Part shown: piece after piece, positions 43,676 through 56,693 of the stretch | How positions within the stretch are numbered: the stretch's first letter is position 1 | Layout of the letters: the number at the start of each line of letters is the position of its first letter | Assembly (NCBI GenBank): GCA_001599715.1 | Contig: BCHU01000014.1 | Coordinates: 1 to 64,000, forward strand | Origin: Phaeotremella fagi | Lineage: Eukaryota > Basidiomycota > Tremellomycetes > Tremellales > Phaeotremellaceae | Length of the DNA stretch: 64,000 nucleotides | Reading direction: 5' to 3' | Translations under genes and position numbers: made by a program | The notes under the pieces: generated by a model | Seen by the model: the letters and a program-made list of their open reading frames with translations, nothing else | What the model was told of the DNA's origin: nothing | Database searches by the model: none

Positions 43676-45633
43676 CTACCACCCACCTCCAACTCGAACA
43701 CCCTTCCAGAACTCACATCGTTCTCCCGTCCCAATCTGAACCCCAGAACTACTGATGTAAGCACTACTAACGTTCGTTGGGCTAGTGAAGTTCATAACCT
43801 TATACCGTCCGTTGTAGCTCTCCCCAAAGACTGGCCAGTCAGGTTCATAGCTTACTATCGGTGGTTTGAAAGTGTTTGGCGAGTTTGAACGGATGAAGGA
43901 TGCTATTGAACCTGTGTATGAGGCGTAGGCTGTTGGGGAATACGGTTCGAGGGTGTTATCTAGAGTGGATTCTCAGTTTATGTCATATTGACGAAAAACC
44001 TCCACTTACACCAGTATGGGAACTCATAAGCGTTATCAGTAGCATGTATACTAGTCCCATCAGCGAACAGATATCGATAACCGGCATCAGGGAACGCTTG
44101 CATAGTCCAAGTAACCGGACAAGCGAATACCAGATCTTGGAAAACTTCAGCACCTCGTCCGTGATTATCCACAAACGAAGATAACGGATAAAGGGTTAAC
44201 ACGGTTTGGATCTGTGATTGGGTGATAGGGAAGTTCGTTGTGAACCATTTTGAGAGGAGGGCGTCGGCCTGGGATGAGAGGTTGGTACTGTTACTCAGTG
44301 GGTTCAGGGTTGTGGGTACGAATGCTGAACCGTCGTTGTAGTTGTTACCACCGAGGACGTGTGTCTGTAGAGAAGAATCAGCACGTTGAACAGTATAAGG
44401 GATAACCTGTATGATGTCGTGAACTTACTCCAGCGATTTCCCCTTTGATAAGTTGAGTAGCAGTGTTCTTGGTCAAATACCCCCCAGCCCCTTCAATACA
44501 AGGTTCATAAGCAGACGGATGACCAGGTTGGAGATAAGGGTCAAACTGGGACAAGAACAAATCAGCTCCAAATCAGATTTATTAACATCAACGAATCCAC
44601 TAACCTGGTGATTCAAAGTCCGAAGAGTATTAGTTGGAGCAGCTCTCAAACAGCCAATGTCATCGGTACAATTAGCGTTTTTTGAGAAATTATGAAATTG
44701 GTTCTAAGTCATTCGCAATTAGATCTATGTACCGAAAGTCGAAAATCCGCTCACCACCCAATAATCCGAATCGCATCGTCCCATGGGAACCAAGTACGGA
44801 CTACTAAACACAGCATTCCTGAAAAGATTCCTACCAAGTGAATGTTCACCATTTAACAGATGAAGTACACTGCCGCCTCCAGCACTTTGACCCCAAATAC
44901 TGATTTTACTCTTATCCCCACCGAACAGATGGATGTACTTGTTAACCCAAACCAATGCGTCCCGTGCATCTGTTATGCCGACGTTTGAATCTCCAGATCC
45001 AGCGGGTGGGGAGAGGAAACCGAAGATCCCTAATCTGTAGTTTATGGTGACTACAATGAGGGAATGGTTGGATTGTTGGATTGTGGGTGTTGGATCGTAT
45101 GTTCTTACTGATCCGTCTGGATTGTTTTATCAGTTGAAATGTAGGTTGGTTAAGGGGATAGACTTACGATCCCAGCTCCCACCAAAGATCCAGACTAGTA
45201 CTGGTAGACTTTTAGCGTTAGGTGGAGCGAACACATTCAAAAACAAGCAATCTTCAGAATCAACAGCTTGGGTAGGAGAATACGCAGTGGAGTTAACGAT
45301 CCCCTAGACGCAATACGTCAATACATCTTCATTCTGAAAAAAAAGGAGACACACCCCAGCAACAGCTTGTGGACATTGTAAAGGTTGGGTCGTAGCGTTC
45401 AACCATCCTTGACTCCTAACGTCTGCAGGCGGTTGAGAGACCTTCCAACGATTCTGACCTTCAGTCGAGGCTGCATACCTAACACCCAAAAAGATATCCA
45501 AGTTTGACGTGGAATTGTAATACCCCTGATAATTCGCGTAGGGGAGTGAGATCCTTGGTGAAGAGGTTTGATTGAGGGGTAGGGAGAATACACCTAGTAA
45601 AGTCGATAGGAGGATTAGGAGTGGTCGATACAT
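43676..45633 (-). CDS. Secreted carboxylesterase/lipase, type B
   Basis: Alpha/beta hydrolase of the carboxylesterase type-B family, secreted. Signal peptide MYRPLLILLSTLLGVFSLP, then LGVRYAASTEGQNRWK, SEDCLFLNVFAPPNAKSLPV, an oxyanion-hole stretch VWIFGGSWD, and INYRLGIFGFLSPP. The nucleophile elbow is ISIWGQSAGGGSVLHLLN (Ser in GxSxG). The acid is in DNHGRGAEVFQDLVFACP, and the base His in SIHATDNAYEFPYW. It ends FWKGVRVGGGW. About 560 residues with eight exons, as for fungal esterases of this family. Several Asn-X-Ser/Thr sites suit secretion. The natural substrate is unknown. TATA-like element at 45823-45829 on this strand. Confidence 0.85.
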
Positions 45634-48260
45634 CTTGCACATGCATGAACATTCTTTTTCCTCATTGGTAAGTTAATATATGTTGTAAAAAATCAGAAAG
45701 GATTCGGTGGATGAATGAACCGATTGGACTTTATGCCGATTTCTAGCGTCTTTCTGATCTTCACTGATCAGCAGACCTCGATTTGTCTGACGGGCCGGGT
45801 GGGTCGATCAAAATGGGTCACTATTTATAGCTGTCGTCTCTTGAGGTTTGGTTCGTATTTATACCGAGTTATTTACCATGTCGATGTAAAGGGGGTTTGA
45901 GTGCTGTCCTTCTATATTCTGTCCTTCCTTCTTTCATGTTCTATGGAAGGATAAGTCCTTTATGTTTACTCGGTCAATTTGTCAATTGGTCGGTCGAGGA
46001 ATTAACTGCAGTTGAAATGTACAAGTACAAATTCGAGTACATAGTCGTGTAGATGACTATACGTCGTGGAAAATTCTACCATTCGTTACTGTCTGTCCAT
46101 CCCTATTTGATACTTGATGAAGAGGTACCTTGCTAGGGTGTAGAGAAGATTTCGAGTGTTGAAGATAAGATTCGTATAATTGCCGTGTACATGCTATTAC
46201 TGATAATATAGGTTACTTCGTCTGCGTAGCTGAATTCGATTTTTCGCTATGGTGGTCTGAATATAACATCTTAGCGTGAGGATGGAAAGAAATCGTGAAA
46301 TATCAAAAGTCGTGGATCGTCTGCCAAACCCCGTATACAGTACGAGTACTTTTTCAGATTAACGGCTTTAGACCCTAGACGATTCACAAGCATGTTTCGT
46401 AACCTACAGCCGCACCAGAATATATGTAGTACGTCCTGCATTCCAGACCGAACAAGTATGAGTATTTATTACGACTTATTGCTCATCCCATTCACACGAA
46501 AATTTCAAGCATAAATGAAAAAAGTATTTTCAGGTTCAGTAGATTTTCAGGTTGGTCGTAAGTCAATCCAAGTACGCTTAGCGTTCGATCTCTCATTTGC
46601 GTCGGTGGCTTTGAAGGGTAATCTTGTGAGGGTTAATAACCAATTTGTCAAGTTAGGTTGATTGTTAACCGGAAGGTTATTCTTTGGTGTTGTAAATGAC
46701 TCCTTGCAGAGCGAGTTGCATTGCTGGACGAAACAAGACAACAGATGAATACCCCCTCGTCAAGGTAGCGTCTGCAACGCAGCTAACCTCAACCAACAAC
46801 CAAACATCCACCACAGTCCTGACCTTCGGTCAATTAAAGTAGGACCTCCCTGCTACATTGTTCCTTGTCAAAGCACCCGAGGATTGAGGTCCCCTTGCCC
46901 TGGGCGGATATTGTTCAAATAAAAAGTAAGTTAAATACGTTTCGTACGTCAAATGAAAAAGGGCGTCTACCACAGTATTCGGTTGGATCGTCAGTTTCGT
47001 TAGTCATGACGAATGAGGTTAGTAAATTAAGTAACCTTTAGCACTTTGTGGGTTGCATGTTACGATAGGTGTCTGTTTTTCACTTACCCGTCTATACCAA
47101 TTTCTTTGGACAGGTAGTATTCGGGACTCGTTATCGTACTTCTCTGTCATGGATACGCATTTACATTTACGCAGTCATAGACGAGAACGATCGTTCTTAG
47201 TAGTATGGTGTCTTTAATGATACTACGAATTTTAAGGTGGTATGGGATGTTTGAATAAACGAGTTGATACCCGCCTCGCACGATCATCATTTAGTTCATT
47301 TCTTAGTAAAGAGTAGTAGTGCTTAAATATGTTTCTGATCAGAGTATTTGAGGTATGAATAAATGAGTTCTCATGAACAGTAGGGAAATTGAACGTCATA
47401 ATCCTATCATCTTCCTATTCCTGTTTCTGTAAACCCCTGGAAGTTGAGGTGTTGTTCGAGAACTCCGAAGTTGGCGGAGGACGGAGGGAAGGTTAAAATT
47501 TGAATTTTCATAGATGTTGACAGGAAGACCAGCTCCTGTACTGTGTTGCATTACTTCCTTGACGTAGCTACACAACAATCCACACTGTATATACATAGAT
47601 AATTCATATCTATCCCCGTTGAAAACCTCTCTCTTGCCCACCTCAAAATCTAGCGAAGCCGCCGGAATCCTGATTTTTACGATTGAACCCTTTGAATTTC
47701 ATTTGGCAGAATTCATTCCCCCCCTCAATTTACTCAACCCAAATTTCATTTCTCCTTCCAATTCATTAAATTCATTCTTGGTTTTTATCTATAGGGATCC
47801 CGTATTGGTATCATCTTCAGTCTCAGTTTCTTTCAATTTTTTGGTTATTACAGGTTGTAACAGTTTCGATTCTCACAGTCAAAGTTGATAGTATCGCAAA
47901 GAACAAAAGGTTCTAGTCGACAATATTCTAGATCTCTAGGAACGCGCTTTTCGTCTTTATCTTCAGTCTCTTTAGACACCCATTCACTCATTCAAATATA
48001 CAACATTCATCTGTTGAATATCGACGTCGTCGACTCGACCCTTCAAAGGTGGTCCAAACACCATTACAACCATCAAAATCATCATCACCATCAAAATTCG
48101 ACACGGTCAGGAGTAAGTTTTGGATCGAACCTAACGTGAGTTAGATCCCTTTGACCTACTTTTTATTCTTTTCTTTTCTCTTTTTCTCTTTTCCTCAGCT
48201 TCTATCTGTATACACCTCCTAATAAAGATGCTCACCTCCCGCTCCAACCCACAGACCTGA
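45634..48260. other. 2.6-kb gene-poor region
   Basis: No domain-bearing or well-spliced gene recognised. The right part (about 47600-48260) is probably the long leader of the bZIP-like gene: CT-rich, with a likely 5'-UTR intron (gtgagttagatccc to ttttcctcag, about 48134-48199). GTAC-rich clusters occur at 46020-46045 and 46337-46350. Several weak frames (45715-45900, 47619-47888) are judged chance. A noncoding RNA or regulatory element cannot be excluded. Confidence 0.4.
45823..45829 (-). promoter_or_regulatory. TATA-like element before the carboxylesterase
   Basis: TATAAAT on the minus strand, about 190 bp upstream of the start at 45633. Spacing is long, so the assignment is weak. Confidence 0.3.
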
Positions 48261-48295
48261 CACGAATCACGAATCACGAGTCACGAATCACGATG
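48261..48295 (+). repeat. CACGAAT heptamer repeat abutting the bZIP-like start codon
   Basis: Five 7-bp units (CACGAAT, CACGAAT, CACGAGT, CACGAAT, CACGATG); the last contains the ATG at 48293. The repeat length is not a multiple of three but sits before the start, so it changes only the leader. Confidence 0.85.
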
Positions 48296-51200
48296 GATAA
48301 CCTCATCCCGTTCGCAACACCAAACTCGTCCTCACGACCGCAGTTCTATTCACTTGAAACGAATTTTAACGATACCATGCCAATAGAAAAATCACGTCAC
48401 GAAACGATACCAATGTATTCAGATCCAAATAATAGGTATCATGCATACCACCCCAATTCAAATCATGTACCACCAATCCCACCAACACGTACTTCGTCGT
48501 TATTCCCAACACCTCGTTCACCAACTCAAAATTCAAATTCTGTACCAAGCGTTCAATTGATTCATCCTACACCTACCAAAACTAAAACGCGTCGAAAGAA
48601 ATCACCAATGTTGAACGAGGACAACCAAGTTCAGAACATTGTCGCCTCGTTATCACCTAGATTGTTATTTCAAAAGAGAAACAGCAACTCGAACACGCTA
48701 TTCGTGAAAGTTGATAGCAACTCAAATGAAGATGATACGACACAAACGCCTTGGTCCAGTAAACATCGTGGTAGATCTTTTGAGGATGAGACTGAACTTG
48801 ATACAGAGGAATTGGAGAGGAGAGAAAAAGAAGAAATGAGGTTAGCTAGAGCTAGAGAAAAAAATCGGGATCGACAGAGAAGGAAAAGGGCAAGGGACAA
48901 GGAACAAGAGGAAGCCAAGAAAGTATGTAGTCGAGTGTAATTAAAGATTCATGATGACTTACTATAACTTCAGGCTCGTGAACGTGAAGAACAGGCGACA
49001 CCGTTATCTTCGACCTTCCCTTCATCATCTCATTTACCTTTACCACCAAGAAACGCGTCTCAACCGAATCTACTGGCACCCCTGTACGATCATAAACCGT
49101 ATTCAATGGGATCAAGTTATTCTGGATTACCTCATTTGAATCTATCAACGGCTTCTTATCCGTTATCGAATTCTTTAACTTCACTCTCACCAAATCAATT
49201 CTCCACCACATCAGGAACATCATCTCCAGCAATGTTCTCGCCTGCCATGTCAACTTCTACTTCAGGTGGATCAGCTTATTTCGCCTCAACTGATTGTTTA
49301 CCTCAAACATTTAGTTTGGGTAGTGACAATCAAACTCAATCTCAAACTCATAATCAACCTGTTGATGATACCGGAACGATCAAAGCTCGAGGTAGAAAAA
49401 CTGGTAAAGATCGTTCTTTCTCTGATACATTTGCTTTGGACTCTGGGTTGAACGGCTCACGTCGGTCGTCAATTTCCCAACTTTACAGAAACAATTCAAA
49501 CGTTTCTGTATCAACCGTTCAACCACTTGGAAGTCTAAATCCATCACCTCAAATCGATACTACCAACACCAACACCACTCCTTCCATCCCACTACATCGT
49601 AACGGACCTTCACCAGCTAAACGACGTAAATCCGAACCTGAACCTGAGGAATTTAGGATTCCAAAAGGAGCGTTAACTGTAGGAGTCGGTCTAGGACTGT
49701 TGAACGATTCGTCGAATCATGTCGAGACAACCACCCCGCTATCTGCTGGAGCTGTTCCTAATGAGACAGCTAACAAGACTCGTCCAAGAGTCAGGAGAAC
49801 AGCTTCGAATCCTGAAGGGATGGGAGCTGATTTCGTGGGGTTGGGTTTGGGCGTAACGAACGAGTACGGTGATAGGGATAGATCAATCACTCCACCACCT
49901 GTACCAAGATTACCAGAGGAGTATCGGAAGGTGTCAACAGGTGGTACAGTCACTTCAATACCGTTGTCAGAGTCCAAAGTATTGAATGCGGTTTCAGACG
50001 AGGCCAACCTCTTCGCGTCCACTCTACTGTTAGCTTTGGAAAGGGCACCTGATTTGGCTGCAGTCCTGGAAGGTCAATTGGGAATCGGTAAATCTGAATT
50101 GGAAGGGTTCAGAAATTCTTTAGGTGGGATTTATGATTCCTGGAAAGCGGGTTTGGAGGGTCGTATGAGTCGAATTTCGCTTGATGAGAAGATGGATATG
50201 GATAGTGGGAAACAGGTGGGTATAAATTCTAGGCACTTACTTACCTTTTAGTCGATTGATTATTCTCAAACTACCACATCACCGGTTACTCAACTCAACG
50301 ACGCTTTCATTACACCTTCAAGACCGTCGACATCTCGAAGACGAGTCCAAACTTCTCATGCGACAATGACCATGTCGAGTTTAGATTCTAAAGCGAATCC
50401 AACCTCAACTTCAGACTCGTCAACAGCCCATTCAAGAGCTAGATCGTTGTCGTCAACTGCGTTGTTCAGTCGGAACGTACTAGTTCATCAAGCACAGAAG
50501 AGTGGTCAAGCTGTTTTGCCTAATACCTCCCCTGTACCTGTTGGTTCAGAGAACGTTTTTACGTTCCCACATCCTTCACATGGTGTTTCGGATATCGGTG
50601 GAAATGGCAATGTCTCACCGGTTGTTGGTGTTGGTAATCAATCTTGGGATTCGGTTGGTCAACAACATCAGCAACAGCAAACACAACACCATCCTCAACT
50701 GTGGCAAACACCTAAACAAACACTTCCTAGATCTATGGGCGATCACGTCAATCTAACACTTGAAAGCCCATTGGTCATGGGTGAAGAACGTAAAATCGTT
50801 GGCAACCCGAGTCAACCTCAAACCCATTTATCCACTCTACCAACCGATCAAACAAACTATTCAACCGAATGGAGTCAAACTGATTATAACGATCCTCAAA
50901 ACCAAAACCAAAACCAAACTCCGAATCAGAACCCAACGAACCCAAACCAAATGTCCATGGGTACATTCGAAAGACCATCCCAGATCCCGATATTTCAAAG
51001 CTACCCTTACACTCCAACAACCGATCGAACCCAGACCCGTATCCACGCTCAAAACCCTTATACACCAGCGACACCAGTTCCCAGACGTGGTCAACAGGTG
51101 GTTGGTGGGAATTACAGTTCGATACCACCGTTTTATCAAGGTAATTTCGCTTTTGGGGTTGATCATTTGGATCATTCTTATGGGAAAGAAGAGAGTGTTG

Positions 51201-51313
51201 GTTATTCACCGTTGATTCATGGTAATACCGGTAACGAAGCGAATCAACAGATTCAACAGCAACCGCATGGTCAACAACAATTTTATGACACGTTCAACGG
51301 ACTACAGAAGTAA
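48293..51313 (+). CDS. bZIP-like transcription factor, long Ser/Asn/Gln-rich
   Basis: About 977 residues in three exons. Near the end of exon 1 is a basic region LARAREKNRDRQRRKRARDK followed by EQEEAKK and, after a 52-nt intron, AREREEQ, giving the N-x3-R core of bZIP basic regions but no strong leucine heptads after it. So it is a probable nuclear DNA-binding protein, with the zipper unproven. Other parts are Ser/Thr/Asn/Gln-rich with proline patches. One ordered helical block is VLNAVSDEANLFASTLLLAL to LEGFRNSLGGIYDSWKAGLE. A basic SPAKRRKSEPEPEEF stretch is a candidate nuclear localisation signal. The leader carries a heptamer repeat and a probable 5'-UTR intron. A shorter alternative would start at another ATG, not preferred. 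Confidence 0.72.
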
Positions 51314-52088
51314 TCGTACCAGTGTATAATGGAAATGGAGATCCCACGTAAACGAACATTGGTCTTGTGAATAAACATCGGTCTCTCTCAAATTAACGAA
51401 CATTTAACGAAAGGAAACACGGACAAAACAAAGAATGAACTCTTTCTTTTCTCTGAAATAACGAAATCTTAACGAACATTTTATCTATCCATTTTATATC
51501 GTCTCTCGTCGAAAAATCCAAACTTTCATCATGCATCAGCATTTTCTATATTCACGTTCTCGTATCCGGTATTTTCATTAACCAATGAACATTTTTTCTT
51601 AAACCTTGATCCATCATCCGCTTTCTTCACTCACTGTATCCTCATTTCAAATAACACATCTGTATAATAGAAATAACATCTTTTTTTGGTAAACTCTTTC
51701 AAAACCTTTTCTTTGTCTTTTTTCTGGGATTTTTGTTTAATTTCCATTTTCATTCAGTTTGATTCTCAGCTCTTATATTCAATTCTTCAACTTCAACTCT
51801 TATATGGCTTATGAATTCTTCAAGTGAACCACTTTAGATCATGAGATGGCATCTTTGTTATGAAAGTGTCGTTTAAACAGGGAGTAGTATACTGTGATGT
51901 TCATATGTGTGAATTCAGATTCAACGGCTTGGGGGTTAATTTCTGTGAAATTAAAATTCAGTCTGCAAGAAACGTATAAGGAGAAACCGCAAATCTCCTC
52001 TCTGCGCAAACAAAAACCAAAACTCTCACACAAAAGCTTCTGACAAAAATGCATAATCCCTTCTGTTCACAGAATTTCCTTCTCCGAC
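51314..52088. other. 775-bp convergent intergenic region
   Basis: Between the stops of the bZIP-like and rhodanese genes. AT-rich with poly-T runs (51679-51740), containing the 3' UTRs. No gene seen. Confidence 0.4.
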
Positions 52089-52881
52089 CTAATCATCATC
52101 CTCGTTCTGTTTCTCCTTAGCAGTCCAATCTAACCAACTACCAGCATAGTTCCTGACGTTTGGATAACCTTTCTCTTCTGCCCATTCGGCAGCTGACGCT
52201 GAACGTTTTCCGGAACGACAGAAGAAGATTATTTGTTGGGTTGGGATGGGTTTTGGGAAAGCGTATTTCTGGGGTTTGGTCAGTGTTGGTTTAATTATTT
52301 TCAGTGGGGTTGGATTAGTTGAGTGAGAATGGGTATGGCTTGAATGAGGACGGGGCTGATTCAGGATATGACGAGTGATACCTCAAAAGTATTCTAGTCA
52401 TCCTCCCTTTTACGCTCGACGGATGACTAATCATCCACATAACCACACTCCCACTTACCTGTTGGAACTCCCCTTCACTGGTCTTAGAATCCAAAGCCTC
52501 CTTCAAGCTCGAAAGTGGAAGATTGACAGCGGAAGGAATAGATCCAAGTTTAACTTCGTCGGGTTCACGGACATCAACCAAAAGAATATCCTAAACTGTC
52601 ATCAGCTGTCTTTTCGTTCTCAACACGTTGAAGAAGCTGACATCGTTAGGTTGTTGAGTGATTGGTTTCAATTCCTCGTACGAGACTATCGGCTCTGAAG
52701 CCCATTTGTTACGGGTGACGGTGGATTTGTATCTTAAGACGATGGGTTGGAAACGAGCGGAAAGGGGAGTTGGTTTGAGGGAGGAGATTGGACGAGCGAG
52801 GGCTAGGGTTTGAGGGAAACGGGGGGTGGTTGTTTGGAGGAGTGAGGGGAGTCGTCGGGATGCTGTTCTGAGAGCTGACAT
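52089..52881 (-). CDS. Mitochondrial rhodanese-domain sulfurtransferase
   Basis: Single rhodanese domain protein. The N-terminus MSALRTASRRLPSLLQTTT with Arg/Ser and no acidic residues over about 50 residues is a mitochondrial targeting sequence. Then VSYEELKPITQQPND, DILLVDVREPDEVKLGSIPS, AVNLPLSSLKEAL and the active-site loop IIFFCRSGKRSASAAEWAEE with the catalytic Cys. C-terminus NYAGSWLDWTAKEKQN. Three exons; the second intron, about 170 nt, is unusually long here. About 185 residues, similar to yeast Rdl1/Rdl2. Probably transfers sulfur to cyanide or a thiol acceptor. Physiological acceptor unknown. Confidence 0.85.
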
Positions 52882-53155
52882 GGTTGTTGTTATGTATTAA
52901 AAGATGATAAATGTAAGATGTCGAGGCTGATGGTGTCAATTATAGAGTCATCTGTATGCACCACCCTTATCAAATTTAATGAGTCATAATTTAATTTCCA
53001 TCTAAACTATTATTTCCATCTAGAGATTTTTTTTCAATTTCACTTTCAATCAACATTTTACTTCAATTCAACAACATCGTCAAAGCATACATAGTCATAA
53101 ACGAAGATCCCAGAGGAGCTCAAGAAGGAAATCCCAATTTCTACCCGTTTAAACC

Positions 53156-54558
53156 ATGCCTCCACGACCATTATTCTCTCCAGCATGGCAGAGACGACTT
53201 TCGAAAACCCCATTAAGGAGACGACCAGTAGTGTCCTCCTCGATATCACTTCCACCCTTCAGACCTATTCACACGACAATACCTCAATTCTCAGAGTCAA
53301 CATCGACCAAAATCCCTAAACACTCTATCCCCGATCCCTCCGGTCCAGCCCTCTCAGCCCTACTTTCCAGACTATCACTCAAACCCTCCCCCGATCTACA
53401 TCAAGCCTTGACGACTTGTCTAACACATCCATCTTATCTAAACAGCCTGCCCTCAACCTCCACACCAGAAGAACGTGAGACCATATCGAAAACAGAAACC
53501 AACGCCATCCTCTCATCACTAGGTAACTCATTAATGGGGATGTTCGTTTCAGAACATCTAACATCGATATACCCATTACTCCCCACTTCATCTCTCAAAG
53601 CAGCTTTAACTGCTTATGTGGGACCATCAGCTTGCTTCTCGGTAGCGAGGGAATTAGGGGTGGGTGTTCAAGGTGGTGGTAATTCCGGTAAAGTCGGTCA
53701 GGGGAGGGGAATGAATTCTGCTGGTTTACCTGTGAGATGGTTTCGTGAGAGTAAGAGGGATGGGGAGGGGGAGGTAGCTGAAGAAACACCTGTTGGGAAG
53801 GGATATGGAATGGAGGAAGAGGTTGAGGTTGGGGATAGAGAGGTTAAATCTTCAAAATGGACTACTCGAATCACGTTCGAAGCTGTTGTTGCTAGTTCTG
53901 TCAAAGCTTTTGTTGGGTTAATATACCAAGAGGAGGTGAGTAATTCGGATCACAACAATTCAGATTCTAACTCGCTTTAAGGGAATTCACGCAGCTCGTA
54001 CATTCACCCACGCATATTTCTTATCTAGACATCTAGATCTACGCACATTATTCAATTTCTCAAATCCAAAACACGTTTTATCTTCAGTCGTAACGAAACA
54101 TTTATCCGATGCTGGTGTATCACCATCAACATACGAGGGTAGACTAGAGTCGAGGTAAGTATCCATCCATCCACTCGAAGCTTAACACTAAAACATCGTT
54201 TAGGGTAATAGCATCAACAGGTACCAACTCCCTATCCCCACTATTCAACGTCGGTATCTTCCTAAAATCCGGAATAAAACTATCAGAAGGCCACGGCTCC
54301 TCCCTAAAAATGGCAGAACATCGAGCAACAATGAACGCCTTGCATTCGTTCTACCTAGTTCGTTCAGATGGGGGTCAAGCACAAACAGGATATGGGGAGG
54401 GACTGCCTTCGTCGTTATATGACAACTGGGGGATTGTTGATGGTGCGATTGGTGGATCGGAGGGGGAGATTGGGTGGACTGGGGGCGAGGGAGTTGGTGG
54501 TGGGGAGGGGGTTGTGGAGACTGGGAGAACTTCTGGGTCGAGGTTTTTCAGGAAATAG
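53156..54558 (+). CDS. MRPL3: Mitochondrial ribosomal protein mL44 (MRPL3)
   Basis: Large-subunit mitoribosomal protein with an inactive RNase III-like fold and a double-stranded RNA-binding domain. Presequence MPPRPLFSPAWQRRLSKTPL. The RNase III-like part includes TCLTHPSYLNSLP, ILSSLGNSLMGMFVSEHLTS and SVKAFVGLIYQEE, and after the intron GIHAARTFTHAYFLSRHLDL. The dsRBD follows with SPSTYEGRLESRVIASTG, GIFLKSGIKLSEGHGSSLKM and AEHRATMNALHSFYLV. Three exons. The C-terminus has a Gly/Glu-rich tail (GGSEGEIGWTGGEGVGGGEG) that is not typical. Catalytic acidic residues of true RNase III are not seen, as in the mL44 family. Confidence 0.85.
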
Positions 54559-54725
54559 GAAGGAGGGGTGACGCTATGAATATCACTATATCATGATACA
54601 TCAACCATTCCTCATCAGTAAAACAGAAATGTATACAGACAGCTGACTAAAGAAACGTTGAAAAATTGACATCTCAATCGACTACATAGTGATTATCTGA
54701 CATACATATTAAATAGAGATCGATA

Positions 54726-55931
54726 TCACACCTCCTTATCGAACGCTCTGTGATACTTCCCACCTACGAAGGGAAAATTCCATTCACGGTTTGACCATTC
54801 CTCCACAGTCGTAAACATGAATCGATCTTCGAGAGTAGCCATCTTTTCATCCCAATCTTTCTTTTCGTCTTCATTCTCCTCCTCCATCCTCCCATTGTCG
54901 TTCTCTACTTTCCATTCGGTCAATTCGTTGATAAGACACTGACGGTGCTTAATTTTCAGTTCATCCAGAAAAGACTTGTCATACTCTACTTCGTCTTCCT
55001 GGTAAATATTATACACATCAAATCCAACGAGTTTGATCTTCATTGGTTTGGTGTGTTTCTCGTTTTCAATTGCGGGATATTTCAGAAATCCTGCGTCCCT
55101 TGTCAAGCGTTCCTCCAGACTAATCTCTCCCAAAACTATCGTACCGGCGGCACAATTGACAACATTTAATTCTTCGACGAGATTTGAGTGTGAAATAACG
55201 ACATCCCAGTCGTCCTCTCCATCCCTGACATGGATCAAAACACGCTTTGGTTTGATATTGGTGACCATTTCCAACATATCCCCTCCATCATAACCAAGTA
55301 CCAATCCCGTTCCCATCATATCCCAGGTGCAGCCGATTTGTAAAGTATAAATGTTCAAATTACCAAGTTGTTCACAAATATCGCGCAAACCGTCCGTGTT
55401 CCACATAGATATAGATTCAGAGAAATCAGGGTCTGGACGCGCTTGCTCCTCGTCAATAGATCTTGGAATCCCGAATATGACACATTGCACATTGGTAAGA
55501 TACGGTAAAAATGACAGATGTTCTTTGTATCGTTCGGTATTGATGTCGTTGTGGGAGATACTCAAGTTTCGAACGAATGATAAGAGACGTCTTTTGATCT
55601 GGATCAGTTAGTCGGTATCAAGAACATCTCAACAGCAATCACTCACCCTCGACAGTGGTTCACTGCGGGGTTCGTTTGTTGGTATCCCAATATCTCCGAA
55701 GCTGTATTTGCGGCGGAACTTGGAATCAACATGACACGGACGATGGATATTCGCAAGGTTCGTATTACTCCACACCTTCTTCCCAAGAACCTCGAAGAAA
55801 GTCTCGGATACTGTCATCAATCTTTTGCGATATCCAACTTCGAAATAATGAGCGATCAAAGTTTGAACATCTGGTGGGATGGATCGTTTAGTGGGATCCA
55901 ATGTGATATTTCTTGATTCAGTGGAAGACAT
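54726..55931 (-). CDS. F-box-like protein, unknown
   Basis: Two exons; the intron is about 55599-55646. The N-terminal IPPDVQTLIAHYFEVGYRKR followed by LMTVSETFFEVLGKKVWSN has the spacing of an F-box (Pro, hydrophobic helix, second helix with VSxxF and V). The rest (about 380 residues in all) looks like a divergent leucine-rich or domain-like fold: LSFLPYLTNVQCVIFGIPRS, LRDICEQLGNLNIYTLQIGC, and an acidic C-terminal block (MEEENEDEKKDWDEKM). F-box proteins recruit substrates to SCF ubiquitin ligases. The call is tentative. No recognisable orthologue. Confidence 0.5.
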
Positions 55932-56693
55932 GGATAAGGTTGATCTGATAGACTAGTGATTGATGAAAGATGATGGTAGAATATCAAAGAAGAATCTGTT
56001 GAAGTCTGTGTTGATGTTGTCGGGTTGTATCCAAGCAACCACATCATTGACACACACATTGAGGCCGTGCCACATTCACCTCCTCCCCCTCATTTGAAGC
56101 ACACAGCAGCTCTATTCCACTACGTGAGAGCTTCATGCAATCAAGCTCCTGCAGGTTGTGATTCAATCTCTCAATTATGAGATTGGTCTCGAGCTGTTGA
56201 TGTCCTTGCAGAATTTCAGTCCATCTGAATCAGTATGAGTTCACGAATAAGAGCATTTTTTTAAGGAAGACAATGCACATACATTGGGTTCGATCTGAGT
56301 TGTGTGTGCGATACTCCACATGCCAAACGCATCGAAAGAAACTAGGAAGCCATTCAAATGAGTGAACGGGATTTCTCACGTTCAGATCTCGGAATCGTTC
56401 ATGCTTTCAAAGACTGAACAGTCATAACAGAGATCCTTCGCAAATTTCAATATTCTATCCCACAGCAGGAGTGGGCCATGCCCTAAGACTACAATGAGAC
56501 CATCTTCATAAAGAAGACGCATTCATGTTGAATCTCCGCTCACTGAGAGCATTGGAAGATCAATATAACAGATTTAATATTGGACTATATCATGAAGTAT
56601 ACAAGAATATCAAATGAAACCAGCACAGTGAATCAGAAGTGAGATCCACATATCCCCAAAAACAAACTTGTCCCAAAGGTTCCATAGGTCGGA
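55932..56693. other. 762-bp intergenic region
   Basis: Between the F-box-like gene start and the 3' end of six-cysteine gene 1. No gene, repeat or RNA recognised. Confidence 0.4.

Noticed and set aside
45715..47888. Several weak frames in the 2.6-kb gene-poor stretch
   Set aside because: Short, no domain, no splicing and AT-rich composition. More likely leader and intergenic DNA.
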